Assembly (NCBI GenBank): GCA_002134785.1
Contig: MBQZ01000084.1
Span: 56,369-120,368, forward strand
DNA from: Crenothrix sp. D3
Lineage (GTDB): Bacteria; Pseudomonadota; Gammaproteobacteria; Methylococcales; Methylomonadaceae
Direction: 5' to 3'
DNA: 64,000 nucleotides
The position numbers and the translations under genes are program-made. The notes under the pieces are model-generated. The model searched no databases. It saw nothing but the letters and a program-made list of their open reading frames with translations, and was not told where the DNA came from. Of this stretch, positions 39,065 to 48,209 are shown one piece after another. The stretch's first letter is position 1. Each line of letters opens with the position of its first letter.

Positions 39065-40168
39065 GTGGGTGTTCCTTTACGTCAACAGCTAACAGTAGGC
39101 AGTTATCTGATTAAACAAAAGCTAAAAGGGGTAAAAAAATACCCATTAGTGCTGATGTTAGAGCCTTTGTTTCGGTGCAACTTAGCCTGTGCAGGTTGCG
39201 GTAAAATTGATTATCCTGATGATATACTTGACAAACGTTTGTCCTTTGAAGAATGTATGCAGGCAGTGGACGAATGCGGCGCACCAATGGTGTCCATTCC
39301 AGGTGGCGAACCGTTAATACATAAAGAAATGCCGCAAATTGTTGCGGGCATTATTGCGCGTAAAAAATACGTCTATCTGTGTACCAATGCCTTATTATTA
39401 AAAAAACGTATTGATGATTACACGCCATCACCTTACTTAACGTTTTCTATCCATTTGGATGGAATGCAGGAAAGACACGATACCTCTGTTTGCCAAGAAG
39501 GTGTATTTGACCGCGCCGTTGAAGCCATTAAATTAGCATTAGGCAAAGGTTTCCGCGTTAACATCAACTGCACACTGTTCCAAGGTGAAAATGCCGAAGA
39601 AGTGGCTGAATTTCTTGATTATGCAATGGAATTAGGCGTTGAAGGCGTAACTATTGCACCTGGTTTCAGCTATGAACACGCACCACAACAGGATGTGTTC
39701 ATTAAAGGCAAAGATGTTAAAGATTTATTCCGTGGCATTTTCAGAATCGGCAAAAACCGTAACTGGCGTTTAAACCATTCCAGTTTGTACCTTGATTTTC
39801 TGGCAGGTAATCAAAACTATGAATGCACGCCGTGGGGTAATCCAACACGCAACGTGTTTGGCTGGCAAAAACCGTGCTATTTGTTAGCAGACGAAGGCAA
39901 CGCAGCCAGTTTTCAAGAATTGCTGGATACCACGCCTTGGGACAAATACGGTAACGTCAACAACCCAAAATGTGCAAGCTGTATGGCGCATTGTGGCTAT
40001 GAAGCTACCGCTGTTGAAGATATGTTAAAGCATCCATTGAAAGGTTTGCTCACCTCGCTAAGAGGCCCAAAAACTGAAGGCGAGATGATTACCGAACCAA
40101 CACCTTCCTATGATGCTACTGCATCAGGTGCTACGCTTGCGGGCATTCCTATCAAAGTCGAAAGGTAG
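39065..40168 (+). CDS. hpnH: Adenosylhopene-forming radical SAM enzyme HpnH
   Basis: HpnH attaches the adenosyl group of SAM to hopene, the first step of side-chain building. The radical-SAM cluster motif CNLACAGC has cysteines 38, 42 and 45 (CxxxCxxC), followed by SIPGGEPLIH for SAM binding. A C-terminal cysteine group (CASCMAHCGYE) resembles a SPASM-like end. The start is GTG, with a GAGG ribosome site about ten bases before it. It is divergent from sqs-shc and upstream of hpnM and mlaA. Confidence 0.95.
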   Translation: MGVPLRQQLTVGSYLIKQKLKGVKKYPLVLMLEPLFRCNLACAGCGKIDYPDDILDKRLSFEECMQAVDECGAPMVSIPGGEPLIHKEMPQIVAGIIARKKYVYLCTNALLLKKRIDDYTPSPYLTFSIHLDGMQERHDTSVCQEGVFDRAVEAIKLALGKGFRVNINCTLFQGENAEEVAEFLDYAMELGVEGVTIAPGFSYEHAPQQDVFIKGKDVKDLFRGIFRIGKNRNWRLNHSSLYLDFLAGNQNYECTPWGNPTRNVFGWQKPCYLLADEGNAASFQELLDTTPWDKYGNVNNPKCASCMAHCGYEATAVEDMLKHPLKGLLTSLRGPKTEGEMITEPTPSYDATASGATLAGIPIKVER

Positions 40169-40233
40169 TTCAATACACTGCCATTAGTTTCTGGGTGAAT
40201 GTATTCATCACTCTCACAATTAAGTCATTTTTT

Positions 40234-40263
40234 GCAGGGGCGACCATAAAAGATTGCCCCTGC
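40234..40263. repeat. Hairpin repeat between hpnH and hpnM
   Basis: GCAGGGGC and GCCCCTGC pair around 14 bases. It is a loose relative of the repeats at 4543 and 15928 and may limit read-through from hpnH. Confidence 0.55.
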
Positions 40264-40358
40264 AATTGGCTTAACTTATCATCAATACGGTAGTGCTTGT
40301 TGTCAAAGACAATAAAGATGTTTATCAATACGTTATGTTTTTATGGGGTTATTGGGTT

Positions 40359-40976
40359 ATGGGTTTAAAAAATGTAAAGCTGGTTGCTATTTTTATAGGC
40401 TTATTATTAAGCATGGGTAATGTGTTTGCTGCTGATGCTGGCGTAGCAACTGCAAAACAAGTCGTGGATAAATTTCAGTCAGAATTAATCGCTGTCATGA
40501 AAAACGGCAAGCAATTAGGCTTTACTGGACGCTATGACAAATTGCATGATTCTGTTACCAATAGCCATGATTTAAACAAAATTGCACGCATTGTGGTGGG
40601 TAAAGAGTGGGAGAAATTATCGGAGGCGCAGCAAAAAAAACTGGTCGAGGTCTTTAGTCGTTTAAGTATTGCTTCTTATGCCCATAATTTTAAAGAGTAT
40701 GGCGGCGAATCGTTTACTATTGATTCTGAAGAAGAAACAACCCGAGGTGGCGTTGTAGTCTATGCTCACTTGAGTATTCCTAATGACAAAGATGTTAAGT
40801 TTGAGTATCATCTAAAAGAGACCGACAAGAGCTGGCGCATTATCAATATAGTGGCTAATGGTGTGAGTGATTTAGCACTAAAAAGATCCGAATATACCAG
40901 TGTTTTACAGCGCGAAGGCTTCGATACCCTCATCGCAAAAATTAATGAAAAAATTGATAACTATTCAAAGTTATAG
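40359..40976 (+). CDS. hpnM: HpnM, MlaC/Ttg2D-like periplasmic lipid-binding protein
   Basis: HpnM belongs to the MlaC family of periplasmic proteins that shuttle lipids between membranes. The signal peptide runs from VKLVAIFIGLLLSM to NVFAADAG. The mature part has the helical MlaC pattern (QKKLVEVFSRLSIASYAHNF) and ends in NEKIDNYSKL. I choose the ATG at 40359 (205 residues), which puts the signal peptide at the N-terminus; the frame is open 22 codons earlier. With mlaA following, the pair suggests lipid traffic tied to hopanoids. Confidence 0.88.
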   Translation: MGLKNVKLVAIFIGLLLSMGNVFAADAGVATAKQVVDKFQSELIAVMKNGKQLGFTGRYDKLHDSVTNSHDLNKIARIVVGKEWEKLSEAQQKKLVEVFSRLSIASYAHNFKEYGGESFTIDSEEETTRGGVVVYAHLSIPNDKDVKFEYHLKETDKSWRIINIVANGVSDLALKRSEYTSVLQREGFDTLIAKINEKIDNYSKL

Positions 40977-41037
40977 TTTATTGATTTTTCTAGTAGCGAT
41001 ATATAACGATAAGAGAATAACGATAGGTTTTATATTA

Positions 41038-42003
41038 ATGAATAAACTACATAGCAAAAGACTAAATACTTCCTTGGCTGTACTGATTGGGGCGTTATCA
41101 CTGGGTGGGTGTGCAACAACGGCGGTTGAGCATCAAACGATAGCGAGTAAAGCTGATCCTTATGAAAATGTTAATAGGAATATATTTACCTTCAATGATG
41201 CTGTTGATGGCTATGTTGCCAAGCCTATTTCGGATACCTATAAATGGGTAACGCCTCAGTTTGTACAAACAGGCATATTTAACTTCTTCAATAATTTGAA
41301 AAATGTTGATGTTATTATTAATGATGTTTTGCAGGCTAAATTTGCACAAAGTGCTGAAGATACAGGTCGCCTTATCGTTAATAGCACGATTGGTTTAGGT
41401 GGTCTAGTGGATGTTGCCAAAGACGTTGGGCTTAAGCAAAATGATGAAGATTTTGAGCAAACCTTAGCCGTTTGGGGTGTGCCTCAAGGTCCTTATTTGG
41501 TGCTACCTCTGTTAGGCCCGACTACAGCACGCGGTATTCCAGGTGCGATACTCGACACAGCGGCAAATCCCGCGAGTTATGTAGGTGCGCCCATACAACT
41601 GGTATCACTGCTGAACACGCGTGCGAATGCACAAAGCTCGTTAGATTTTGTTAAAGAAGGCGCGTTAGACCCTTATGTGTTTATTCGAGAAGGTTATTTG
41701 CAAACGCGTGACCATTTAGCCAGTGATGGAAAAAGCCAAGCGGCTCTGGATGTTGATAACGAGCTAGATGATAATAAAGTATCATTCGCTAATGATAAAA
41801 AAGTGGTCGCTAATAATGACAGTGCGGCAAGTAACAAAGCAAATTACACACTACGATTAAGTTCTGCTGAACAAACGGCTGGTACATTTAATGGTGTTAC
41901 TCGCTCATTTGATGAAACGACCAAGTCGTTTGAAAATGCTAATAATAAAATAGACGAATTGGCAAAACAAAGAAATAGCAATAAATTGAAAAAAGTAAAG
42001 TAG
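41038..42003 (+). CDS. mlaA: MlaA (VacJ) outer-membrane lipoprotein
   Basis: MlaA sits in the outer membrane and removes phospholipids from its outer leaflet, passing them to MlaC. The lipobox LGGC ends at Cys 25, and the family core is clear: DPYENVNRNIFTFNDAVDGY, INDVLQAKFAQSAEDTGRL, TLAVWGVPQGPYLVLPLLGP. The ATG at 41038 (321 residues) is chosen because it places the signal peptide at the start. About 85 C-terminal residues, polar and rich in Asn, Asp and Lys, go beyond the usual MlaA domain. No mlaFEDB is in the window. Confidence 0.93.
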   Translation: MNKLHSKRLNTSLAVLIGALSLGGCATTAVEHQTIASKADPYENVNRNIFTFNDAVDGYVAKPISDTYKWVTPQFVQTGIFNFFNNLKNVDVIINDVLQAKFAQSAEDTGRLIVNSTIGLGGLVDVAKDVGLKQNDEDFEQTLAVWGVPQGPYLVLPLLGPTTARGIPGAILDTAANPASYVGAPIQLVSLLNTRANAQSSLDFVKEGALDPYVFIREGYLQTRDHLASDGKSQAALDVDNELDDNKVSFANDKKVVANNDSAASNKANYTLRLSSAEQTAGTFNGVTRSFDETTKSFENANNKIDELAKQRNSNKLKKVK

Positions 42004-42010
42004 GGCTGTT

Positions 42011-42046
42011 ATAGAGTAGAAACGCTTATAGGCGTTTCTACTCTAT
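42011..42046. terminator. Hairpin between converging mlaA and apt
   Basis: Fifteen-base arms ATAGAGTAGAAACGC and GCGTTTCTACTCTAT pair perfectly around six bases, right after the mlaA stop. There is no T-run, so it could be a dispersed repeat serving as an mRNA end for both genes. Confidence 0.6.
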
Positions 42047-42062
42047 AAGAATAAGATATTGC

Positions 42063-42578
42063 TTAAAAATGTAATAAAGAATGAACCTCGTAATCCTTCA
42101 ATTTCCCCCTGCCTTCAAGAAAATCTAGCTCCACCACAAATGCACACGCTTCTACAGTAGCCCCTAGTTTTTCAATTAATTCACAACTGGCTTTTGCTGT
42201 GCCACCTGTTGCTAATAAATCGTCAATCAGTAACACCCGATCATTGCTATCAACCGCATCAATATGAGCTTCAAGTACCGCCGAGCCATACTCCAAGTCA
42301 TAAGAGACACTTTGGACATCGTAAGGCAATTTTCCTGGTTTGCGCAGGGGAATAAAAGGCAAGCCCAATTCCCATGCTACTAAAGATCCGAAAATAAAAC
42401 CGCGTGCTTCCATACCTGCGACCGCAGTAATATCACGCCCTAAAAAAGGCTGTAATAAGGAATGTACTGCCAGTCTCAAGGTAGCAGGGTCTTTGACCAA
42501 CGGTGTAATATCTTTAAAAATAATACCTTGTTTTGGAAAGTCTGGAATATCACGGATTTTATTTCTTAATCTGTCCAT
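42063..42578 (-). CDS. apt: Adenine phosphoribosyltransferase
   Basis: Apt salvages adenine with PRPP to AMP. The 171 residues have the PRPP loop LLIDDLLATGGTAKA and the N-terminal IRDIPDFPKQGIIFKDITPL, both diagnostic. HpnG releases adenine from adenosylhopane, so an adjacent adenine salvage gene is biochemically fitting, but apt is not on the same transcript. Confidence 0.95.
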   Translation of the reverse strand: MDRLRNKIRDIPDFPKQGIIFKDITPLVKDPATLRLAVHSLLQPFLGRDITAVAGMEARGFIFGSLVAWELGLPFIPLRKPGKLPYDVQSVSYDLEYGSAVLEAHIDAVDSNDRVLLIDDLLATGGTAKASCELIEKLGATVEACAFVVELDFLEGRGKLKDYEVHSLLHF

Positions 42579-42614
42579 TGTTTATCCTATTTGATTAACG
42601 ACATAGTTTGACTG

Positions 42615-42647
42615 AAACCTGCTAGGTTTTAAAAACCTAGCAGGTTT
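42615..42647. repeat. Long palindrome after dxs copy 2
   Basis: AAACCTGCTAGGTTTT and its complement AAAACCTAGCAGGTTT form a stem with almost no loop. It lies between the dxs stop and the apt start, both on the minus strand, and can act as the dxs transcript end. The AACCTGCTAGG sequence looks like a mobile palindrome. Confidence 0.7.
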
Positions 42648-42662
42648 AAAACGTACGAATAG

Positions 42663-44525
42663 TTACGCGCAAAATCCTTCAATTTGTTCAATAAGCCCTT
42701 GCGTATTCAAGCCACACAAGGCGAGCAATTCTTCCCGCGTACCTTGTTCAACAAAGCTATCAGGCAAGCCGATGTTTAACACGGGCATGAGTATACGTTT
42801 TGCCTGTAAGAAATCATTAGCTGCACTACCTGCGCCACCTGCCAATACATTTTCTTCGACAGTGACGAACACATCATGGGTTTTAGCGAGTTCTAAAAGT
42901 AACGCTTCATCAATGGGTTTGACAAAACGCATATTCACTACCGTGGCATTCAATTGTTTGCCTGCGGCAAGTGCAGGTGTCACCATGCTACCCCACGCCA
43001 AAATGGCAATACGACTGCCTTGATGGCGAATGTCTGCTTTGCCTATTGGTAATTCGGTCATCGTTGATTCAACAGCAACCCCCGGGCCTTTGCCGCGTGG
43101 ATAACGCACCGACGCAGGGCCTTGATGAATAAAACCTGTATACAACATTTGCCGACATTCGTTTTCATCCGCAGGTGCCATCACTAACATATTGGGAATA
43201 CAGCGCAGATAACTGTAATCAAAACTGCCTGCATGAGTTGGACCATCAGGGCCCACTAAACCTGCACGGTCTAGCGCGAATAATACGTCTAAGTTTTGCA
43301 ACGCCACATCGTGAATCAGTTGGTCATAAGCGCGTTGTAAAAAGGTCGAATAAATGGCGACGACAGGTTTTGCACCTTGACAGGCTTGTCCTGCGGCTAA
43401 TGTTACCGCGTGCTGCTCAGCAATCGCGACATCAAAATACCGTGTTGGATAACATTCGGAAAATTTCACCAAGCCTGAACCTTCACGCATCGCAGGTGTT
43501 ATGCCTAACAAACGTTCATCAACCGCCGCCATATCACACAACCACTGCCCAAAGACTTCGGTATAAGTGGGATGAGGGGAGGGCGCGGATTTGGGCAAAC
43601 AGTCTTTCGTTGGATCAAATGCAGGGACACCGTGATAAGCCAGCGGGTCAAGTTCCGCAGGGGCATAGCCTTTGCCTTTTTTAGTGACGATATGCAGAAA
43701 ACGCGGCCCTGAAATGGCTTTTAAATTCTCTAACGTTGACACCAGCATATCCATATCATGCCCATCAATCGGGCCAATATAATTAAAACCCAGTTCTTCA
43801 AACAACGTACCCGGCACAATCATGCCTTTCATGTGTTCTTCAGTACGCCGTGCGAGTTCCCAGACGCTAGGCATTTTTTTCAGGGCTTTTTTGCTTTCTT
43901 CACGGATGGATGAATAAAACTTGCTCGATAAAACTTTGGTCAGATAATTGCTCATCGCGCCCACAGGTGGGGAAATCGACATATCGTTGTCGTTGAGAAT
44001 CACCAGCAGATTAGCATCAATCGCTCCTGCGTGATTCATCGCTTCAAATGCCATACCGCCCGTGATACTGCCATCACCGATGATGGCGACCATTTGTTTG
44101 TCTTCGCCTTTCAGCGACGAGGCAATTGCCATGCCTAACGCCGCACTGATTGACGTACTCGAATGCCCGACACCAAAGGCATCGTATTCACTTTCTGCAC
44201 GACTCGGAAATGCCGACACACCATCACGGGTACGAATCGTGGTCATGCGGTCTTTACGACCTGTCAAAATCTTATGCGGATAGGCTTGATGCCCCACATC
44301 CCACACCAACTGATCCGACGGGGTATCAAACACATAATGCAGCGCAACGGTGAGTTCCACCGTCCCCAGCCCTGCCGAAAAATGCCCGCCCGACACACTG
44401 ACCGATTGGGTTAAAAACTCGCGCAACTCCTTTGCCAGCGGCTTGAGCTGGTCTTTACGCAGTTTGCGGACATCGGCGGGTGTGTGGATGGTGTCCAAAA
44501 GGGGATAACTACCTGATTTATTCAT
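42663..44525 (-). CDS. dxs: 1-deoxy-D-xylulose-5-phosphate synthase, copy 2
   Basis: Same enzyme and motifs as copy 1 ([36 protein letters not shown]). It has 620 residues and starts [19 protein letters not shown]. After the first 20 residues most of the sequence is identical to copy 1; differences cluster near residues 200-220 ([10 protein letters not shown] against [10 protein letters not shown]) and 520-570. It lies 73 bases after ispA, and with the xseB remnant upstream it keeps the classical xseB-ispA-dxs order. I take this copy as the ancestral position and copy 1 as the duplicate or converted partner. Confidence 0.95.
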   Translation of the reverse strand: MNKSGSYPLLDTIHTPADVRKLRKDQLKPLAKELREFLTQSVSVSGGHFSAGLGTVELTVALHYVFDTPSDQLVWDVGHQAYPHKILTGRKDRMTTIRTRDGVSAFPSRAESEYDAFGVGHSSTSISAALGMAIASSLKGEDKQMVAIIGDGSITGGMAFEAMNHAGAIDANLLVILNDNDMSISPPVGAMSNYLTKVLSSKFYSSIREESKKALKKMPSVWELARRTEEHMKGMIVPGTLFEELGFNYIGPIDGHDMDMLVSTLENLKAISGPRFLHIVTKKGKGYAPAELDPLAYHGVPAFDPTKDCLPKSAPSPHPTYTEVFGQWLCDMAAVDERLLGITPAMREGSGLVKFSECYPTRYFDVAIAEQHAVTLAAGQACQGAKPVVAIYSTFLQRAYDQLIHDVALQNLDVLFALDRAGLVGPDGPTHAGSFDYSYLRCIPNMLVMAPADENECRQMLYTGFIHQGPASVRYPRGKGPGVAVESTMTELPIGKADIRHQGSRIAILAWGSMVTPALAAGKQLNATVVNMRFVKPIDEALLLELAKTHDVFVTVEENVLAGGAGSAANDFLQAKRILMPVLNIGLPDSFVEQGTREELLALCGLNTQGLIEQIEGFCA

Positions 44526-44598
44526 TTAAAAAGCGATTCCTTGAGTCGGCACAATGCGTTAATTATCCAGAATAATTCCAGACTAATCAAGTCGGTTA

Positions 44599-45495
44599 TT
44601 AGTGGTCACGTTGAATAATATACAACGACAAATCGCGTAATAAATCCGCTTCTGCACCAAAAACACTCAAACTTTCCAGCGCGTTCTCATGTAATTCCTG
44701 CGCTTTTTGTTTCGCACCCGCTAAACCCAACAGTGCAGGGTAGGTCGGTTTATCATTATCTTTATCTTTGCCTTGGGTTTTACCCAAGGTCGCGGTATCG
44801 CTTTCTTCATCGAGAATGTCATCTTTAACCTGAAACGACAAACCGATACATTTCGCGTAATGGTCTAATTTACTAGCAATTGCGGGATCTAAATCGGGTT
44901 TTGCCAAAGTCGCCATCATCACACTGGCACGAATCAACGCACCAGTTTTATGAATGTGCATATTTTCCAATTCAGGCAAACTCAGTTTTGTGCCGACCGA
45001 TTCCAAATCAATCGCCTGACCGCCGACCATCCCTTGTGAACCGCTGGCTTTAGCCAAGGTGGTAATCATTTTTAACCGCGCTTCGGGCGAAGCATTGATA
45101 GTGGCATCATGCGCTAACACTTCAAACGCCAAGGCTTGCAACGCATCACCTGTCAAAATCGCCGTCGCCTCATCAAACTGTTTATGACAGGTCGCTTTAC
45201 CGCGTCGTAAATCATCATCATCCATCGCAGGTAAATCATCATGAATCAACGAATACACATGAATAAACTCAACCGCACACGCCACGCCATCCAAGGCTTC
45301 GGGGGCAATACCCAACACATTACCCGTGCAGTAAGTCAGCATCGGACGCATCCGTTTACCGCCATCCAAGGTACTGTAACGCATCGCTTGATGCAGTTTT
45401 CTGGGCAAAATGTGCGCAGGTGGTAAACGATCTTCTAAGGCTTGCTCAACGCGGGATTGACAAATTGTCAGGTATTCTTTTAACGCATTACTCAT
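44599..45495 (-). CDS. ispA: Farnesyl diphosphate synthase (short-chain prenyltransferase)
   Basis: IspA builds farnesyl diphosphate from C5 units, the substrate for squalene synthase. The 298 residues have the first Asp-rich motif DDLPAMDDDDLRRG, the second motif DDILDEESD and GKDKDNDKPTYPALLG between the last helices. The two residues PA inside the first motif are typical of bacterial FPP and GPP synthases. The coding frame continues in phase upstream into the xseB remnant, but family length supports the ATG at 45495. Confidence 0.94.
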   Translation of the reverse strand: MSNALKEYLTICQSRVEQALEDRLPPAHILPRKLHQAMRYSTLDGGKRMRPMLTYCTGNVLGIAPEALDGVACAVEFIHVYSLIHDDLPAMDDDDLRRGKATCHKQFDEATAILTGDALQALAFEVLAHDATINASPEARLKMITTLAKASGSQGMVGGQAIDLESVGTKLSLPELENMHIHKTGALIRASVMMATLAKPDLDPAIASKLDHYAKCIGLSFQVKDDILDEESDTATLGKTQGKDKDNDKPTYPALLGLAGAKQKAQELHENALESLSVFGAEADLLRDLSLYIIQRDH

Positions 45496-45658
45496 CGGTA
45501 AATGACTCCAAGGATAGGTTGCCGTTTTTTCTAATAGAATTTGAACTTTCTGCTTTGTATCTTGCAGATGTTTTTTAATAAGTGCGCATTAAATTCACAC
45601 ACTGTTCAAATGACTTTAATGAGTCTTCAAATAAAGTCATCGTTTTCTTTTTCGGCAT
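45496..45658 (-). pseudogene. xseB: Broken exonuclease VII small subunit
   Basis: On the minus strand an ATG at 45658 reads MPKKKTMTLFEDSLKSFEQC, then VNLMRTY and a TAA. One frame over, the sequence goes on KKHLQDTKQKVQILLEK, the characteristic XseB C-terminus, and runs in phase into ispA. Removing one T just before the A6 run would join both parts. Compared with normal XseB (75-80 residues) the first helix region of about 20 residues is also missing. Position directly before ispA is the usual xseB place. The rest of the 330-base ispA-thyA gap (45659-45824) shows nothing I recognise. Confidence 0.65.
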
Positions 45659-45824
45659 TATGAATAAGATTTTTGAGGAAATATGACGCTTTAAAGGTCT
45701 CATTATATATGAAATTATTGGCTAAGTGACGACCGTTAGTCAGTAACACAGGAAAGGCGCGAGAAATAAACTATTATTTTCGTGCTGGTCGTGGATATGA
45801 TTAATGGTATGTCACATTGAGTGA

Positions 45825-46661
45825 TTAAATTGAAATTTCGGCAGCTATTGCTGCGTGTGGGTCGTAGCCAAGAATATTAAAATCTTCAAATTGGTAGTCA
45901 AAAATCGAATCGGGTTTACGATTTATTACTAGCGTTGGTAAAGTGCGTAGAGTGCGTGATAGTTGTAGTTTAGCTTGTGCTAGGTGATTGTTATACAGGT
46001 GTAAATCACCGAAGCTGTGAACAATGTCGCCAACCTGCAAGTCGCATTGTTGGGCGACGATGTGGGTTAAAAAGGCGAGAGATGCCATGTTGTAGGGTAC
46101 GCCTAAAAAGCAATCCGCAGAGCGTTGAGTGAGCATACAACTGAGTTTGCCATTAGCCACCCAAAATTGATACATGACGTGACAGGGGGCAAGTGCCATT
46201 TTACCTGCGGCAATGTTTTCAGCGGCGGTTTTGCCTTCATCGGGTAGGTAGCTGACGTGCCACGCGTTGATGATGTGGCGGCGGCTGTTGGGATTGCTGC
46301 GAATGCTTGCAATGAGTTCAGCGACTTGGTCGATGACTTGCCCATTTTCACCGCGCCACGCTCGCCATTGTGCGCCATAAATCGGGCCTAAATCGCCTGT
46401 GTCAGTTGCCCATTCATCCCAAATCGTTACGCCGTTGTCATTGAGATAACGGGTATTCGTGCCACCTTGTAGAAACCATAATAGTTCATGCAGGATGGAT
46501 TTTATGTGTAGTTTTTTGGTGGTCAGTAGCGGAAAGCCTGTACTCAAATCATGGCGATACATTCGTCCAAAGACGGATAATGTGCCTGTGCCTGTGCGAT
46601 CGCCTTTTTGTATGCCGTTAGTGAGGATGTCATTCAACAGATTAAGATAATGCGCGGCCAT
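45825..46661 (-). CDS. thyA: Thymidylate synthase
   Basis: ThyA methylates dUMP to dTMP with methylene-tetrahydrofolate. The 278 residues show [18 protein letters not shown] at the N-terminus, the catalytic cysteine in [14 protein letters not shown], and [20 protein letters not shown]. Family length is normal. Its ATG overlaps the lgt stop by one base (TAATG), the widespread lgt-thyA arrangement, so translation is coupled. Confidence 0.97.
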   Translation of the reverse strand: MAAHYLNLLNDILTNGIQKGDRTGTGTLSVFGRMYRHDLSTGFPLLTTKKLHIKSILHELLWFLQGGTNTRYLNDNGVTIWDEWATDTGDLGPIYGAQWRAWRGENGQVIDQVAELIASIRSNPNSRRHIINAWHVSYLPDEGKTAAENIAAGKMALAPCHVMYQFWVANGKLSCMLTQRSADCFLGVPYNMASLAFLTHIVAQQCDLQVGDIVHSFGDLHLYNNHLAQAKLQLSRTLRTLPTLVINRKPDSIFDYQFEDFNILGYDPHAAIAAEISI

Positions 46662-47449
46662 TAAGATTGTGCCTCTTTACGGTAAGCGAAATACATTAAT
46701 AAGCCACCGATGATTATCATGGGGGTGGATAGTATCTGCCCCATTGTTAGCCAATCGAGTGCCAGATAACCTAAGTGTGCATCGGGTACACGGAAGAATT
46801 CGATAAAAAAACGGAAACAGCCGTACAGTAATACCGCTAAACCAGTTGCTGCCATTGTGGGTCTGGGCTTGCTGGTATAAATCCATAGGACTACAAACAA
46901 GACGAAGCCTTCTAAAAATGCTTCGTACAGTTGTGATGGATGCCGTGCTAACACGCCACCATTTGGAAACACCATTGCCCACGGTACATCGCTGGGTCTA
47001 CCCCAAAGTTCTGAATTAATAAAATTGCCGATACGTCCCGCGCCTAAACCAATGGGCGCGAGTGGGGCAATAATATCAGTCAGTTGTAGCATGGTGCAGT
47101 TTTGTTTTTTGGCAAACAACCACATAGCAACAAACACGCCCAGCATTCCACCATGAAACGACATTCCGCCTTGCCAAATTTTAAAGAGTAGTAGCGGGTT
47201 GTCGATAAACGCGCCAAAATTATAAAACAGAATGTAACCTAGACGACCGCCGAGTATGACACCGACCGCGCCGTAAGTGACTAAATCTTCAATGGCTTCT
47301 GGTTTAATGACTGACCACGGCTGTGCGGCACGACGCTGCCCCAAAAACCAGACGGCGGCGAAACCGATGAGGTACATGATGCCGTACCAGTGAATTTTGA
47401 CAGGGCCTAGGGCGATGAGTACAGGGTCGATAGTAGGATAACTTAGCAT
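46661..47449 (-). CDS. lgt: Prolipoprotein diacylglyceryl transferase
   Basis: Lgt adds diacylglycerol to the lipobox cysteine of prolipoproteins in the inner membrane. The 262-residue protein has about seven hydrophobic segments and the signature [34 protein letters not shown] and [15 protein letters not shown] are further family stretches. It serves the several lipoproteins encoded in this window (BamE, MlaA and those at 56.2 and 57.9 kb). Confidence 0.96.
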   Translation of the reverse strand: MLSYPTIDPVLIALGPVKIHWYGIMYLIGFAAVWFLGQRRAAQPWSVIKPEAIEDLVTYGAVGVILGGRLGYILFYNFGAFIDNPLLLFKIWQGGMSFHGGMLGVFVAMWLFAKKQNCTMLQLTDIIAPLAPIGLGAGRIGNFINSELWGRPSDVPWAMVFPNGGVLARHPSQLYEAFLEGFVLFVVLWIYTSKPRPTMAATGLAVLLYGCFRFFIEFFRVPDAHLGYLALDWLTMGQILSTPMIIIGGLLMYFAYRKEAQS

Positions 47450-47483
47450 GAGAGTTTGTTATTTAAGAGATAAAACAGGGCGA

Positions 47484-48095
47484 TTATAATTTATCAAGCG
47501 TTTGTTTCGCATGGTGTTTGTGTATACGGGTGCTGATAACACGAAAGCCCATCACCAGTACGAATAAACCCAATACGATGAGCATGGCTTGGTGTATGCC
47601 TGATGCAATTGCATCTTCACCTTCGGGTACATTCGCCACTAAACCACCAAACGCATAACCGACATTAGAAAACGCCACTGCCCATACAAACGCGGCAATC
47701 GCATTCCAGAAAGCGAATTTTTGCCATGTTAGATGGCTCATGCCGATAGCGATACTACTGACATTGCGCACGCCATACATGAAGCGATAAGAGAGAATAA
47801 AGCCAACAGAGTGTTTTTCCAGCCACATAATAGCGAGGTTGACACCTGATTCTAGTTTAGGGAAATGATGCAGTACCCGCGAACCGTGAAGCCGACCCAG
47901 CCAGAAACAAATTTGATCGCCCAGTAAACTACCTAAACCGACAGCAACAATGAGTTCGTAAATATTTAAATAACCGCGTTGAGCGGCAAGCCCTGCAAAA
48001 ATAACAAAGGTTTCGCCTTCCAGTGCTGCCCAGAAAAAAGCGATAAGATAAATCCAGTCGCCGTAGTTTTGAATAAGCTGATTGATTTCATTCAT
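47484..48095 (-). CDS. DedA family membrane protein
   Basis: DedA proteins (SNARE-associated/VTT domain) are inner-membrane proteins linked to lipid flipping and membrane potential. The 203 residues show the conserved FWAALEGETFVIFAGLAA near the N-terminus, GDQICFWLGRLHGSRVL and the RFMYGVRNVSSIAIGMS stretch with the conserved Arg. Several hydrophobic helices follow. The specific substrate cannot be read from the sequence. Confidence 0.88.
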   Translation of the reverse strand: MNEINQLIQNYGDWIYLIAFFWAALEGETFVIFAGLAAQRGYLNIYELIVAVGLGSLLGDQICFWLGRLHGSRVLHHFPKLESGVNLAIMWLEKHSVGFILSYRFMYGVRNVSSIAIGMSHLTWQKFAFWNAIAAFVWAVAFSNVGYAFGGLVANVPEGEDAIASGIHQAMLIVLGLFVLVMGFRVISTRIHKHHAKQTLDKL

Positions 48096-48107
48096 AAAAG
48101 TATCTGT

Positions 48108-48190
48108 GGTAGGTTAGGTTAGCGTTAGCGTAACCCAACATTAAACGCTCTATTTGTTGGGTCACGGCTATTGCCTAACCCAACTTACAA
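48108..48190. repeat. Dispersed repeat with GTTGGGT/ACCCAAC arms
   Basis: The segment contains GGTTAGCGTTAGCGTAACCCAAC, split here as GGTTAGCGTTAGCG and TAACCCAAC, and then GTTGGGTCACGGC with CCTAACCCAAC. It is a mosaic of inverted repeats between sucD and the DedA gene. Related ACCCAAC units recur in the repeat field at 60.8 kb. Confidence 0.55.
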
Positions 48191-48209
48191 TTAATGGCAG
48201 TGAATAGAT

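Noticed and set aside
40900..41037. Longer N-terminus for mlaA
   Set aside because: The extra 46 codons overlap hpnM and would bury the lipoprotein signal peptide.
45641..45660. Programmed frameshift in xseB
   Set aside because: The A6 run lies after the in-frame TAA, so a slip there cannot bypass the stop in the usual way; a decayed gene is simpler.
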